In this document: piece after piece, positions 21,801 through 32,330 of the stretch | How the letters are laid out: each line of letters opens with the position of its first letter | Position numbering within the stretch: the stretch's first letter is position 1 | Origin: Alnus glutinosa | Lineage: Eukaryota > Streptophyta > Magnoliopsida > Fagales > Betulaceae | Length of the DNA stretch: 64,000 nucleotides | Direction: 5' to 3' | Assembly (NCBI RefSeq): GCF_958979055.1 | Contig: NC_084898.1 | Location: 24,331,102-24,395,101, forward strand | Translations under genes and position numbers: made by a program | Notes under the pieces: generated by a model | What the model was told of the DNA's origin: nothing | The model's input: the letters and a program-made list of their open reading frames with translations, nothing else | Database searches by the model: none

Positions 21801-22885
21801 ATGCCAGAATTGATCTGAAACTACAAGATCAAAATAGTATATGTTTATAATATATGCACAGATGGATTAGTGAGGTGCTTAATATATATCATTAACTTGA
21901 GATAAATGCCTTTGCTAATCATTGTTGATTCTAGGAACTATTTTGAGTTGACTGCTTATAGCCATATATGGTCTTTGAAAAACATCAATAAGAACAGAAA
22001 CAGTGGCAGTAAGTGTAAACATGTAATCAAGAGATGAAAGTCGAATTCAAAATTAGATAACGTACATAATTGAAGGTGAAATCAAAGTAATTAGTGTCAT
22101 CTATCAAATTGACAAATTCAGTGTCAAAACTAGTTGGTTGTGAGTTTGGGTCGGCTAGTCTAAGTTGGTGCTTTTATTGGAATTCAAACACTTTGTTCAA
22201 ATTGAGGGACAAAACAGCTCAGTCGAAGCCTTGGTTGATGGGGGTTCGAACGAGAGGTTTTTATAAGGATTCGAGGTTTCAAAGGCATGAGAATAATTGG
22301 GAGTTCTAGAACTGTCCGGTTGATGGGACGATCGAATGGCAGAAGCTCGCAGGAGTGGCAGAACTGCTCAGTCACTCTCATGATCTGAAACCGATCAAAT
22401 GTGTGGATGATATATATGGACGTACTGGCAATAGCACCCGATCGTAATAGCAGTCGAACAATATTTAGCCTCCTCTTTTAGATCAGGGATGTCTTGTTCT
22501 GGATTTATATTTAATAATAATAATATTTCTCAATTGATTACTCAAATATTTCATATCAAATTGCTCAAATATTACCTGCATACTCAGAAATCCATGATAT
22601 AACTCACGCCCCAAATGAAGAAGAGTATGCTTCTGTGACCGGAGAACAAGAACCACCAGAAGCACAATTAAAATGGCAACCGTACAAAACTCGAGTATCT
22701 CAGAGAGAACCTCAATTATGACCTGCAGTTGATGATCAACCCATAACCATAATGTTCATTATTAACTCAAAGAGCTAGAGAGGAATATAGAGAGACTGTA
22801 CATCACTATCAATGTAGACATAAACGAAAGCGAAGATCACTGTAAGAGCAGCCACAGCATTCAATGCCTCCCCAATTGCTGCCAT
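18817..22885 (-). CDS. IRE1-like membrane-anchored pseudokinase with KEN domain
   Basis: Six exons on the minus strand, all GT-AG with matching phases: 22885-22802, 22722-22576, 21814-21402, 20817-20551, 19418-19109, 19008-18817 (470 residues). Residues 8-24 and 31-54 are hydrophobic, probably membrane segments. Residues about 105-300 resemble an IRE1-type kinase fold: a VIYKV strand (Lys140), LRGIDYLHH, then HGN (232-234) where HRD is expected and ITG (249-251) where DFG is expected, so catalysis is unlikely. Residues about 305-450 resemble the KEN nuclease of IRE1/RNase L: HPIF, KWKHR and R394-N395-xxx-H399, the spacing of the catalytic R-N-xxx-H of IRE1, with Tyr382 upstream. There is no lumenal stress-sensor domain, so it differs from canonical IRE1 (about 800-1100 residues). 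RNA cleavage at a membrane is inferred. The introns hold several MITEs but no coding break was found. Confidence 0.8.
19640..20531. mobile_element. F1-family MITE remnant in intron 4, interrupted
   Basis: Right end GTGTTAAGTGAAGTTTTTGC and internal TTAAATCTTGACCAACGC-like sequence match family F1. The left part (about 19,640-19,716) is truncated. It is split by the nested element at 19,717-20,245 inserted in an (AT)n tract. Confidence 0.55.
19717..20245. mobile_element. MITE nested inside an F1 element
   Basis: Begins GGGAAGAGTACACAAATC and ends GGTTATGTCTACTTTTCCC, inverted relative to each other with some mismatches. Further inside, CAATGTCTCCCC pairs with GGAAACATTG. The middle is A/T-rich homopolymer-like DNA, which explains long but meaningless minus-strand ORFs (19,758-20,275). 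Confidence 0.6.
20900..21382. mobile_element. Foldback MITE family F1, copy in intron 3
   Basis: Left GGAAAAACTTTGCTTACAAT and right AGAGTTATAAGTAAAATTTT are diverged inverted ends. The interior shares TTTTTAAAGATTGAGGTCAT with the other F1 copies. It lies entirely within the intron between exons 4 and 3 of the IRE1-like gene. Confidence 0.65.
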
Positions 22886-23010
22886 ATTCTCAGCCTTTTC
22901 TTTTTTTCAGGCTCGAGAAAATCCTCTCAGCTCCAAGAAAATTTCTGCAGTTAAAACCCAAAAGTCAGGAAAAGAATTTCTCTTCTCTCTAGCTCTCTGA
23001 ACCCCTTGTT
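22886..23010 (-). promoter_or_regulatory. 5' UTR and proximal promoter of the IRE1-like gene
   Basis: Read on the minus strand, a pyrimidine/purine-mixed leader with AGAGAGAAGAGAAATTC-like sequence precedes the ATG at 22,885. No clear TATA box was identified. The boundary is approximate. Confidence 0.35.
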
Positions 23011-23469
23011 TATGAAAGCGGTACTTGACCGGGTAGAGCTATTCAATGAAGTCCTTTGACCCGCCAACGGGGTCCACAGTCAACCACTACCATGAGAACA
23101 TAACTTGAACATGAAGCAATTAACTACACCTAAAGTACAACATCCTTGGTAGAATATAACAATATATTCTAATATTTATATTATTAATTTATACTTTTTA
23201 CTGTCGGTTTGTTTTCTTGTATAAAGTCGATTTAAAATATATATATTCTAACAATCCTCATCGATTAAAGTATTTGATCCCACCACCTACGATTTTGATA
23301 AAACAAAAAAGAAAAGTTGGAGCACTCAAAAGAAGCTATATATATATATATATATATGATATATTAAACCTCTTCCCTAAATGTCTTCCATTCCATTCTC
23401 ATCTCCGAGATCTCTTATGGTTTGTAATTGCCTGAATGCGGTACTCTAGTGTTGTGTGGAAAGAAAAAT

Positions 23470-23937
23470 TAGGGGTGAGCGTTGGTTCGGTAGGCGGTTA
23501 AGTTGGTTAACCGACTTTTGTCGGAATACAGTCGGTAAATTTATTTCGGTTAAGCGGTTAATAGGCAGTCGGTTAAGCGGTTAATAGGCGGTCGGTTTAG
23601 TCGATAAAATGGTTAATAGGCGGTCGGTTAAGTCGGTAAAGCAGTTAATAGGCGGTCGGTTAAGTCGGTTAAATCGGTTAACATTCGGTTAAAATAGGTA
23701 ATGAAACGACGTCGTTTTGATTTTTTAAAAGAAAGAAAAAAAAAAAAAAAAAAAAAAAAAGGGTCGATCAAACGTTTCGTTCTTACTAAAACGACGTCGT
23801 TTCTGCCGATTCAGCTTTCGGAATAAAATTTTATACCGACTACCGAACCGAAATTAGTCGGTAGGCGATCGATGGCGGTTCGGTTCAGTTCAGTAAGCGG
23901 TCGGTAGGCGGTTAGGCGGATAATTTGCCCACCCCTA
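23470..23937. mobile_element. hAT-like element with 8-bp TSD and internal short repeats
   Basis: Starts TAGGGGTGAGC and ends GCCCACCCCTA, flanked by AGAAAAAT at 23,462-23,469 and 23,938-23,945. The left half has repeats of about 25-30 bp built on GGTTAATAGGCGGTCGGTTA. Two ACGACGTCGTTT blocks surround an A-run at about 23,733-23,760. It is 468 bp without a transposase frame. An 8-bp duplication with TAGGG termini is typical of hAT elements. Confidence 0.9.
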
Positions 23938-23944
23938 AGAAAAA

Positions 23945-24360
23945 TCATAAGACTTAGTCCCACAACGGCCAAGGAGCGGGACCAAAGTGTGCTCTTACCA
24001 CTAAGTCTTCTTCTAGTCAGCAATTGTCTGCACAGAGTACCTTAGTGCATTTCATTTCAAAGCCTCTCTTTCCTATTCAATTCTTATTTTTCTCTTTTAC
24101 GCTTTCCTAGTATTATGTAGAAAAAGAAATCATGGAACTTTAGTCCCGCATCCGCCAAAGAGCAGAAGTAGAGTGTGCACTGAAGTACCTATAGGTCCTC
24201 TTTCAATCAGCATTTGTCTAGATAAGGTATGTTGGTAGGTTCTGCTTCTGATATTATATCTCATTTCCCACTTTCCATGTGTTATACAGAAAAAGAAATC
24301 ATGAGACTTAGTCCCACATCGGCCAAAGAACGAGAACAGAGTGTGCACTTAAATTCAATT
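23945..24360. repeat. Three imperfect repeats with AGTCCCACATCGGCCAA
   Basis: Blocks near 23,945, 24,125 and 24,300 each read AGAAA..ATCATGAGACTTAGTC then CC.CA.C.GCCAA and AGTGTGCAC or AGTGTGCTC. The period is about 170-190 bp. The hAT-like element landed exactly at the head of the first block. No gene is seen. Confidence 0.6.
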
Positions 24361-24636
24361 TCGACTGTGACGTTTCTCCCATTTCCACCTCCCTAATGAT
24401 GTTTAGGAAAAATAGAAAGCCTTCCATTCTATTGGAGATAGAAGGAATCTCATCATATCCTTCACGAGCCCATAGAGGATAGATGTAAGTTAAAGCTAAA
24501 AAGAATGAAGGACAAGCAAAACCGGATAACATATTTCCACGTAATTAATGTCTTTAATAATTCTTCTATTCTAATCAATCCTGTATGTCTTATCTCGTAC
24601 GTTGTTCTTTATTTAGCCATAAGTAAAGTAATAATA

Positions 24637-25679
24637 AAAAGTTCAATCGGGCGCATCAATTATCCTTTTCTAGAGAGAGAAAGTCTCGTTTTTCTTAGTT
24701 CAGAGAGAGAGCGTTTCTGAGAGTAGATTTCTCCGGGGGAGGGAGGCCTCACGCCTCACGCCTCCCTCCTCCTGGTGGTGCGTCTCCCTCTAGCTTCTTT
24801 GGGAGCTAGAGTGATTTTTTTGTGTCCCCTGACTTGTTCCAGTGGGATTTTTGTTCCCCCCGGCTTGTTTCCGGTGGTGGTTGTGGTTCTCCTAGCTGTT
24901 AGGGCTATGGAGCGTTGTTTATTTGTTCTTTGGTTCTTATCTTTTCTTTGTTTTGACAGATTCATTTCGTTGCAAGTTGTCCGTGGGAGTGACTTCATTC
25001 GAGTTCTCCAGCCTTCTCTTGAGTTTAGATCTACATGGCTACGCGGGAGTCCTTGCGACACGACCCCTCCTGTGTTGTTCACTGTCAGCCTCTGTTCTCG
25101 TCGACTCATCTTCCAGCGGTGTCGGTCCTCCACGCTCGGAACGTGGCTTGCACGCGCTTGCGCGTGTGGGCAACGTCCCTCTTTTTCGGCCGACTGGGTG
25201 GTGTTTTTTCGGGATGGTCGGCTGGTTGGTTGCGGCAGGGGAGGCCCGAGTGCGGTGGGTGGTCTTTCACACGCTGATCCGGGTGGTTCCTCCTTCTGGC
25301 TTGGCGAATTTGTTTCTGTGTTATCTGTATATTCCAGCTTTCTTTCACGGTTTGCTATTGTAGTGGGCTAATTTTTACTTGGGCATTTAGGTGGCATGTT
25401 TGCTAGACCAGACCTTTTCACTTGAGATGGGTTGTTCTTCATTGTTTAGAAAGGGTTAATTGTTTGCTCTTGTAATTTTAGCCTGTTGCTTTAGTTTGCT
25501 ACTTCAAGCTAGGTTTGTTCCTGGCTTAGTGTTTAGAGATTCTTCATCTCTACTCACTATCTCCAGCCTTTGGGCTTCTGTTGTTGCAGATTTGGGACTG
25601 TGTTCTTGCCTTTGGGCGTTGTTTTTGCCTTTGGGCGTTTTATGCTATGAATGAAATGCTCCCGTTCAAAAAAAAAAAG
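24637..25679 (+). mobile_element. Non-autonomous poly(A) retroelement E2, 14-bp TSD
   Basis: A 1043-bp insertion flanked by GTAAAGTAATAATA at 24,623-24,636 and 25,680-25,693 and ending in an A-run after AATGAAATGCTCCCGTTC. It shares its GC-rich 5' block with E1 and E3. There is no reverse transcriptase or endonuclease motif, so it must have moved in trans, probably by LINE machinery. The 198-codon ORF at 24,775-25,371 overlaps others in all frames, is not shared with E3, and is not called as a gene. Confidence 0.85.
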
Positions 25680-25699
25680 GTAAAGTAATAATATTTTTT

Positions 25700-26160
25700 A
25701 AAATTATTATTAGATGTATGAAGAGTAATTAATTTTACATGTATATTAAGTATTTATTAAGCGTTCATAAAAAAATGAGGTAGCTTTTAAAATTATTATT
25801 TAATCAAAATCATCATTTGATCAATCACATGTCCAATGATGATTTTAAAAGCCACCCCATTTTTTTATGGACATTTATTAATGTACATGTAGAATTACTC
25901 ACGTGCGTGTGATTGATCAAATAATGATTTTAAAAGCCAGCTTATATTTTTATGAACACTTAATATACATATAGAATGACTCACGGATAAAATATTGTTC
26001 GTATGTACTTATTAATGAGTAATTCTAATAGTAAATTATATGTCTATCAAGTGTCTATCAAAAAATGAGGTGACTTTTAAAATCACCATTTAATCAAAAA
26101 TCGCCTCTTTTTTTATGAAAACTTGATAAACACTTGATATATATGTAAAATTACACATCA
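25700..26160. repeat. Cluster of one MITE family
   Basis: At least two to three head-to-tail copies of an element with GAGTAATT.. / ..AATTACTC ends and inner AAAAAATGAGGT.GCTTTTAAAAT and ATGATTTTAAAAGCCACCCC inverted segments. A further clean copy is at 39,895-40,053. TGATCAATCACATG-like centres recur. Edges are approximate. Confidence 0.6.
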
Positions 26161-26421
26161 TTAATAGTACGCAAGTTTAATAGTAACAACAATACAAAAA
26201 CAAAAACTCAGTTTATTATTATTTCTTAAAATAGTTGAAATATTCCAAGCATTGTATGCAAATTTTGTTATTATTCCTTTCTCGGGGGGGTTTTTGTCAA
26301 AATAAATAGAGCCTCCTATGGTTATATTAGACAATTTTCTTGAAATGACTTCAATAGGAAATTAGGGGTTTTTATATCATCCCTTCGTTGAAGCTTTTGA
26401 CCCTTCTTGTAGAATTTTTTA

Positions 26422-26604
26422 GGGAGAAATGCTTGGTTGTACACTCTCATCCCACTCTTATCCCACTCTTGTCTACGTGGACCAATAATGTGAAAGATAA
26501 TAGAGAGAGTGTAGTGGGACCCTATTTTTTTAACAACATTATTGGTCCACGTAGACAAGGGTGAGATAGGAGTGGGATGAGAGTGTACAACCAAGTATTT
26601 CTCT
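26422..26604. mobile_element. Foldback MITE
   Basis: GGGAGAAATGCTTGGTTGTA on the left pairs with TACAACCAAGTATTTCTC on the right. The arms continue through CACTCTCATCCCACTC and CGTGGACCAATAATGT. The short loop holds an AGAGAGAGTGTAGTGGGACC segment. Confidence 0.8.
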
Positions 26605-26889
26605 TTTTTAGGTGCTCTCTGAGATGCTCTTTCCCGGATTTTTGGGAATTTGGAGATATTACGGTGCTACGTACTCGAGTTTTTGCCTCACATTGGGCAC
26701 GTAATTGTGTAATAGCCGTCTAGACTCTAATAGACGGAAATCTTGAGATTTTATGGCCCTTTGATTGAGTCAACTCTTGATAATTTATTTTGACACCATA
26801 AGGGATGTTATTTTTCACATAAAAGAAAATGGTATAAAAATAACTCATGGATTTATATTTTTAATATTATTGGTGATACCATAATAAAT

Positions 26890-27559
<670 letters not shown>

Positions 27560-27560
<1 letters not shown>

Positions 27561-28370
27561 ATCCATTCTCCAACCGAATGCAGAAACAAGCCCAAATCAA
27601 AATCATAATCAAAACTCACATACTCATTATCTCTCTCACACAGTCTTGTTTGATGAATAACTGAAATGAGGAGGGGATGAGTTACGAAGAAGATGGGGAA
27701 ACAAGGGAGGGGAATCTCTACTCGTGACCTAACCAGATAACAGAAAAAGTAAAATAAAATAAAAAAGAAGCAAAAATGAGAGAGAAGAGAAAGTTACCTT
27801 TAAACGATTAAGAGAGTGAATGGCGGAGAAGACGATTTCCTTGGAAGCAAGTAGAGTCACTCAAGAGATCGAGAAAGCGGGACGGCTGAATAAACAAATG
27901 AAAAATATGAAAAGACGAGAGAAACTTGGCTCTGCAGACCAAATGAGCAAATCTGACAATCATTAAATTTACTGTAGCACTGATGAGCTTATTACAGAAA
28001 CAAGAATTTAATGATTTTTTAACTTTGACAAACTTGTTACAAATGCTCTTAGCCTCCCAAAGCGGAAGAATACTTTGCTAGAAATCGTGACAATAGCCAA
28101 ACACAAACCTGTGACAAGTAAATGTTTGGCAGGGACGGGTACGGTAAACGACACTTTCAGAGACAATGATTGTCCTTTGCAGTTTGCCCTACAACTACCA
28201 CGAGTGTTGAAAGTAGGGACATTGCAGGTGGTTGTATCTGAACGTGGTAATTAACAATCATTTTAACATTCAAATTTAGACGAATGGGTTTGTGGGCTGA
28301 TAATCCGGGCTGATTCGTGTTGGGCTGACCAAACCGCTAACCCACTAAAGACGACTTTGACAAGAAACAT
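27560..28370. other. Intergenic, no gene seen
   Basis: Contains a likely TE remnant with purine-rich sequence (27,660-27,900) and no supported ORF. Confidence 0.4.
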
Positions 28371-28373
28371 TTA

Positions 28374-28688
28374 GGGTGCGTTTGGAATTGCGATTTCATA
28401 GACAATAAGTGCGATTTTAAACCAAATTACAGAACATAAATCGTTTGGGAACTGCGTTTTTAAAAATTGCGATTTGAAAACGCAAAAAATCTGTTTTTTC
28501 AAATCGCAGGTGAGGTGGTGCTTTTTTGAAAACGCAAAATTTTAAAGGTTAATTTGCGATTTTAAATGCTAAACTGCGATTTTGCCAAACGCTTAACTGC
28601 GTTTTTAAAAATCACTTTTTTCAAATCGCACATTTTAAAATCGTGATTTTAAATCGCACTTTTTGAAATCGCAAACCCAAACGAACCC
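28374..28688. mobile_element. Tourist-like MITE, TTA target duplication
   Basis: GGGTGCGTTTGGAATTGCGA at the left and TCGCAAACCCAAACGAACCC at the right are inverted, flanked by TTA at 28,371-28,373 and 28,689-28,691. The interior repeats AAATCGCA/TGCGATTT motifs. Relatives lie at 31,779-32,035, about 33,780-34,067, 63,621-63,933 and 63,961 onward. Confidence 0.85.
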
Positions 28689-28691
28689 TTA

Positions 28692-29150
28692 AATAGAGAA
28701 AGGCTTGGATGGTTCTCATTCTCTTTTACACCTATTGGGTTTCATAGATTCAACCGTAAATTTGCAAAAATAATGTACAAAAATAACATCTCGCATTAAA
28801 ATAAACGGGTGACACGACACAACTTATTTAATAAATGGATTGTGTTAAGTTGATCCAACCCGACCAACATAACCAATATAAATAAACATATTGTGTTGGG
28901 TTGACCTAGACACAACCCGTTTTACCCTACCTATTCCAATCAATTAACCTTGAAAGCCTTTTAAAAACAAAAACAAAAACAAAACAAAAAAAAAAACCAG
29001 AAAATTCCCTGCTTAAGGCAGGCAGGATTGGGGCACTTCAACTTAATTGCATACTTCCAAGTTCCAACCAAAACCCAACAGCTTTTTCAGGCCCATACTT
29101 ATCAGGGTTTTTTTTTTTTTTTTTTTTTTTTTCAAAACAAAAGAAAACAA
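28692..29150. other. Intergenic, no gene seen
   Basis: No ORF. Contains A-rich (28,967-28,997) and T-run (29,109-29,132) tracts, probably TE edges. Confidence 0.4.
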
Positions 29151-29704
29151 GAAACTATCTGACATCAATTTATGTAAAAATGATAATTTTATTATGCCTA
29201 AATAACTTTTTGATTCCTACTAACTTTTGTCTATATATATTTTCTATTTTCTAGTGTCACATGTAGAGTCCTTTTCCAAGTGTCTAGCTCTTTAAAATTA
29301 TAATGATTCATTTGTTTGTTCTTTTATTAGTTCTATTTTATTATAGTTGCCACATTTTGACAAGTAACATCAATTTGTAACATTCATCATTTATAATTTC
29401 AATACACAAATGAATAGTATGATGCCTCTATGCACTCCAATATTCCATACTTGCCACTTCTTTTAAACCAATAATTTCTTTCATAACACTATTTAACTGG
29501 AAGCTTTGATCTAAGATGTACGTTGTGAATATTATATGATAGGTCTTCTTTTATTTTTTATTCTCTTCACATTTTCTTTTACCTATGTTTTTTTAACATA
29601 GTTGACTTTTACCAAGAGTCACATACTAATTGCGTAAAAAACTCTTGTAAAACCTTAGGCTTGTAGCCAAAAACGTACATTACTTGAACCAAGAGTTATT
29701 TTAC

Positions 29705-29742
<38 letters not shown>

Positions 29743-29870
29743 TCGATTAAGAAATTTGTTTTTTAAGGGTCTCGAGCTATTTAATTGTTATAACGGTTCA
29801 ATGATTTATTCTTAACAAACTACTCCTCCATTAACTTCCACTTAAGAGAACTTCTAAAGTGAGGAGAAAC
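29150..29870 (+). promoter_or_regulatory. 5' flank of broken cysteine-rich copy 3
   Basis: Matches the upstream blocks of copies 1 and 2 in order, including a CTTGTAAAACCTTA-like segment and AAGAGAACTTCTAAAGTGAG just before the ATG. An A-run of about 31 bases at 29,707-29,737 interrupts it. The TATA element of the other copies is not preserved in the equivalent position. Confidence 0.5.
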
Positions 29871-30505
29871 ATGATGTCAAAGAAAAGTATGATAAAATTT
29901 ATATTGGTGGTTATCGACTTGTTTGCGTGTTGGTGGTCCGCCGGAAGGCTTAGAAGTGCTATGGTGTGGAAAATTGTGCCCACTTGCATTTTTTGGACTA
30001 TTTGGAATGTGGAATAATAGGAGTTTTGAGGATTTGGAGAGATCCTTTGAGGATATTATTTCATTTTTCTTCCATACTTTGTACCTTTGGACTGCGGCCT
30101 TTGTGACCCGTCTGACGATTAATTATAATGATTTTCTTGTTCGTTTTTCTCTTTTTAGTTAGGTGTCTCATCTTGTATACTACCGATGTACTTAGGGGCG
30201 CCTTAAGCTTTTAATAAGATTGGTTTATTACTTATATATAAAAAATAAAATAAATTATATTGATAATGATGGAGTTCATTATCCTCGTGATACCCGAAGT
30301 GCATGCTAATGACAATACCCCTCTCTCTCTCTTCCCGCTCTCACTGAACTACCAACCAAACTTCATCTTTTCCAACTTGAGTTATATCGATCATTGCGTT
30401 GAATGCACACTTACAAGTAAACAAGTGTATTATGCAGCAAAATATCTTCTTAAATACAAAATGATTAGTACAAAATATAAAATGCGACATTTTTGTATTT
30501 TATAA
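29871..30505 (+). pseudogene. Cysteine-rich secreted protein, copy 3, split by a LINE fragment
   Basis: The start and first signal-peptide codons (29,871-29,909) and the rest of the signal peptide with linker (from about 30,262) match copies 1 and 2 but are separated by a 340-base insertion. Beyond the insertion the frame keeps the VHAND cleavage region and the first cysteine (with a shifted second), then loses the remaining cysteines. After about 30,450 the sequence decays into AAATATTTATCTTCTTAAA repeats. It is therefore doubly inactivated and cannot make the family's cysteine framework. Confidence 0.8.
29910..30250 (+). mobile_element. LINE 3' fragment inside copy 3
   Basis: A 5'-truncated fragment encoding a LINE ORF2 C-terminal tail (LWTAAFV and DFLVRFSLFS in one frame), then a 3' UTR (TGTACTTAGGGGCGCC) and an A-rich end. 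Imperfect copies of AAATTTATATTGGTG flank it (near 29,895 and 30,252). The tail resembles that of the fragment at 49,851-50,082. Confidence 0.75.
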
Positions 30506-30950
30506 TACTTTTATCTTCTTAAAAGTATTATAAAATATTTATAATATTTATCTTAAAATACTTTTATTATAAATATTAAAATATTTATCTTCTTAAAAAT
30601 ATTTATCTGCTTGCATAAAATATTTATCTTCTTAAATTCCGATCTTAAATATAAAATGCAAAAATTAGTATAGAATATGAAATGCAAGAATTAGTACAGA
30701 ATAAAGTATGATAATGTTTGCTTTAAACAAAGAAAATATGCATATTTAAATTATTATCGGTCAAATGTGATTTTTCCTTTTTATTTGTATTCTCCACCAC
30801 GTTACAACTTTTTTTCCATTCCCCTTGTTATCTAATTATATACACCAAGTTTGTCTCACTTCTTGATTTGTTTAGAGAAACTCAACGTGGAATCACTATA
30901 TGTACTATTTGAGCATACACGATCCATCCATTCACATATCACAAGAAATG
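30505..30950. other. Decayed 3' part of the copy 3 block
   Basis: Low-complexity AT-rich sequence. The 30,765-30,870 stretch (TTTGTATTCTCCACCACGTT, ACACCAAGTTTGTCTCACTT) still matches the downstream regions of copies 1 and 2. Confidence 0.5.
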
Positions 30951-31660
30951 AAAAATTAATATATTTTTTTATATTAATATGGAGAAATTAAGCTGAAGAT
31001 GGAATTTAAATGAATAAAGGTTATTAAGGTACTTTGAAAAGTTATGTAATAATGATTAATTTTATTCTGGATAATTAAGTAACTTTTTCTATTATTGCTG
31101 AGTTTTGTCTTTTTCGTAATTTCCTTTTTATTTACTTTTTTTTTTTTTTTAACTTATTTAGTGTGCTTGTAGATTCCTTTTTTTCAAATCTCTCTTCATA
31201 ATTGTAATGATTTATTTGTTTGTACTTTTATTATAAATGCGACATTTTGACAAGTCATTTCAATTTGTAACATTCAACATTTATAATCCATTTGTATACA
31301 TGAATAGTATGATGCATTCAAACATTGAATACTTACCACATCTTATTTAATTGGAGGCTTTGATCTAATATGTTATGAATGTTGGATGATATCTCTTTTT
31401 TTTAAAATAAATTCTCTTTTTTCAAATCTCTCTTCATAATTATAATGATTTATTTGTTTGTACTTTTATTATAAATGCGACATTTTGACAAGTCATTTCA
31501 ATTTGTAACATTCAACATTTATAGTCCATTTGTATACATGAATAGCATGCATTCAAATATTGAATACTCACCACATCTTATTTAATTGGAGGCTTTGATC
31601 TAATATGTTATGAATGTTCCATGGTATCTCTTTTATTTTATTTTTTAAAAATTCTCTAAT
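30950..31660 (+). repeat. Promoter-only relics of the cysteine-rich block, tandemly doubled
   Basis: The upstream block of the family recurs here with no gene after it. A 236-240 bp piece is directly repeated (about 31,175-31,410 and 31,415-31,640), sharing TTTGTTTGTACTTTTATTAT and GGAGGCTTTGATCTAATATG. The family homology ends near 31,670, where the duplicated flank of the inhibitor gene begins. Confidence 0.7.
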
Positions 31661-31689
31661 TTAGATGAGGTTACCTCTTCGTTGAGTTA

Positions 31690-32200
31690 TCAAAGAAATT
31701 GATAGGAACGAGACTTTATAGGAAGCCTTTGATAATTGATAGGAAGGATTGGTGTTGTGATCACATCGATCATATTGAAGGTCCGTTTGGGTTTGCGATT
31801 TCAAAATGTACGATTTAAAATAACGATTTTAAAATGTGCGATTTGAAAAAAAAATGATTTTAAAAACGCAGTTAAGCGTTTGGCAAAATCGCAGTTTAGC
31901 CTTTAAAATTATGCGTTTTCAAAAAAGCACCATCTTCCCTGCAATTTGAAAACGCAGTTCCCAAACGATTTACGTTCTGCGATTTAGTTTAAAATCGAAC
32001 TTATTGTCTACGAAATCGCAATCTCAAACGCACACTGAATCATATTTTGAAGAAATTAGGCATAATTGGGCACATCAAACATGTTTGTTCCCTTCGGTTT
32101 TTTGTTCTGATACGACTTTAGGGTGCGTAGACGATGTACCTCTCAAACATCCAAAAGAGTTGTCAAAAATTAGGCTGGCTTTCGCTTTAGCATTTTGAAA
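31690..32200 (-). repeat. Duplicated 5' flank of the inhibitor gene, without the gene
   Basis: Parallels 32,960-33,170: GAGACTTTATA..GGAAGCCTTTGAT, GAATCATATTTTGAAGAAAT, AAACATGTTTGTTCC and CAAAAATTAGGC occur in both. It is split by the Tourist-like MITE at 31,779-32,035. The coding part of this second copy is absent, so it is a relic of a lost paralogue or a promoter-only duplication. Confidence 0.75.
31779..32035. mobile_element. Tourist-like MITE in the duplicated flank
   Basis: 257 bp with inverted ends AGGTCCGTTTGGGTTTGCGA and TCGCAATCTCAAACGCACAC, flanked by TGA at 31,776-31,778 and 32,036-32,038. The empty site is visible in the paralogous flank at 32,998-33,010 (CATATTGAATCATATT). 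Confidence 0.85.
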
Positions 32201-32330
32201 GTGACCACGCAGATATAACTAGCCATCATCTTGAGTCATGATCACAGGCACATTGAGGTGAGCAAAATAGAGGATATTTATGGATTGTGTTCCACATGAT
32301 TATACTAAAAAGAAAAAAAAAACTATAGGC

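Noticed and set aside
22235..22260. GGTTCGAAC, a tRNA B-box-like motif
   Set aside because: No A-box at the right distance and no cloverleaf could be folded around it.
23500..23700. Short repeats resembling a CRISPR array
   Set aside because: They are irregular and lie inside a hAT-like element with an exact 8-bp duplication.
32004..32198. 64-codon plus-strand ORF downstream of the inhibitor gene
   Set aside because: It spans the end of a MITE and a duplicated promoter; no coding signal.
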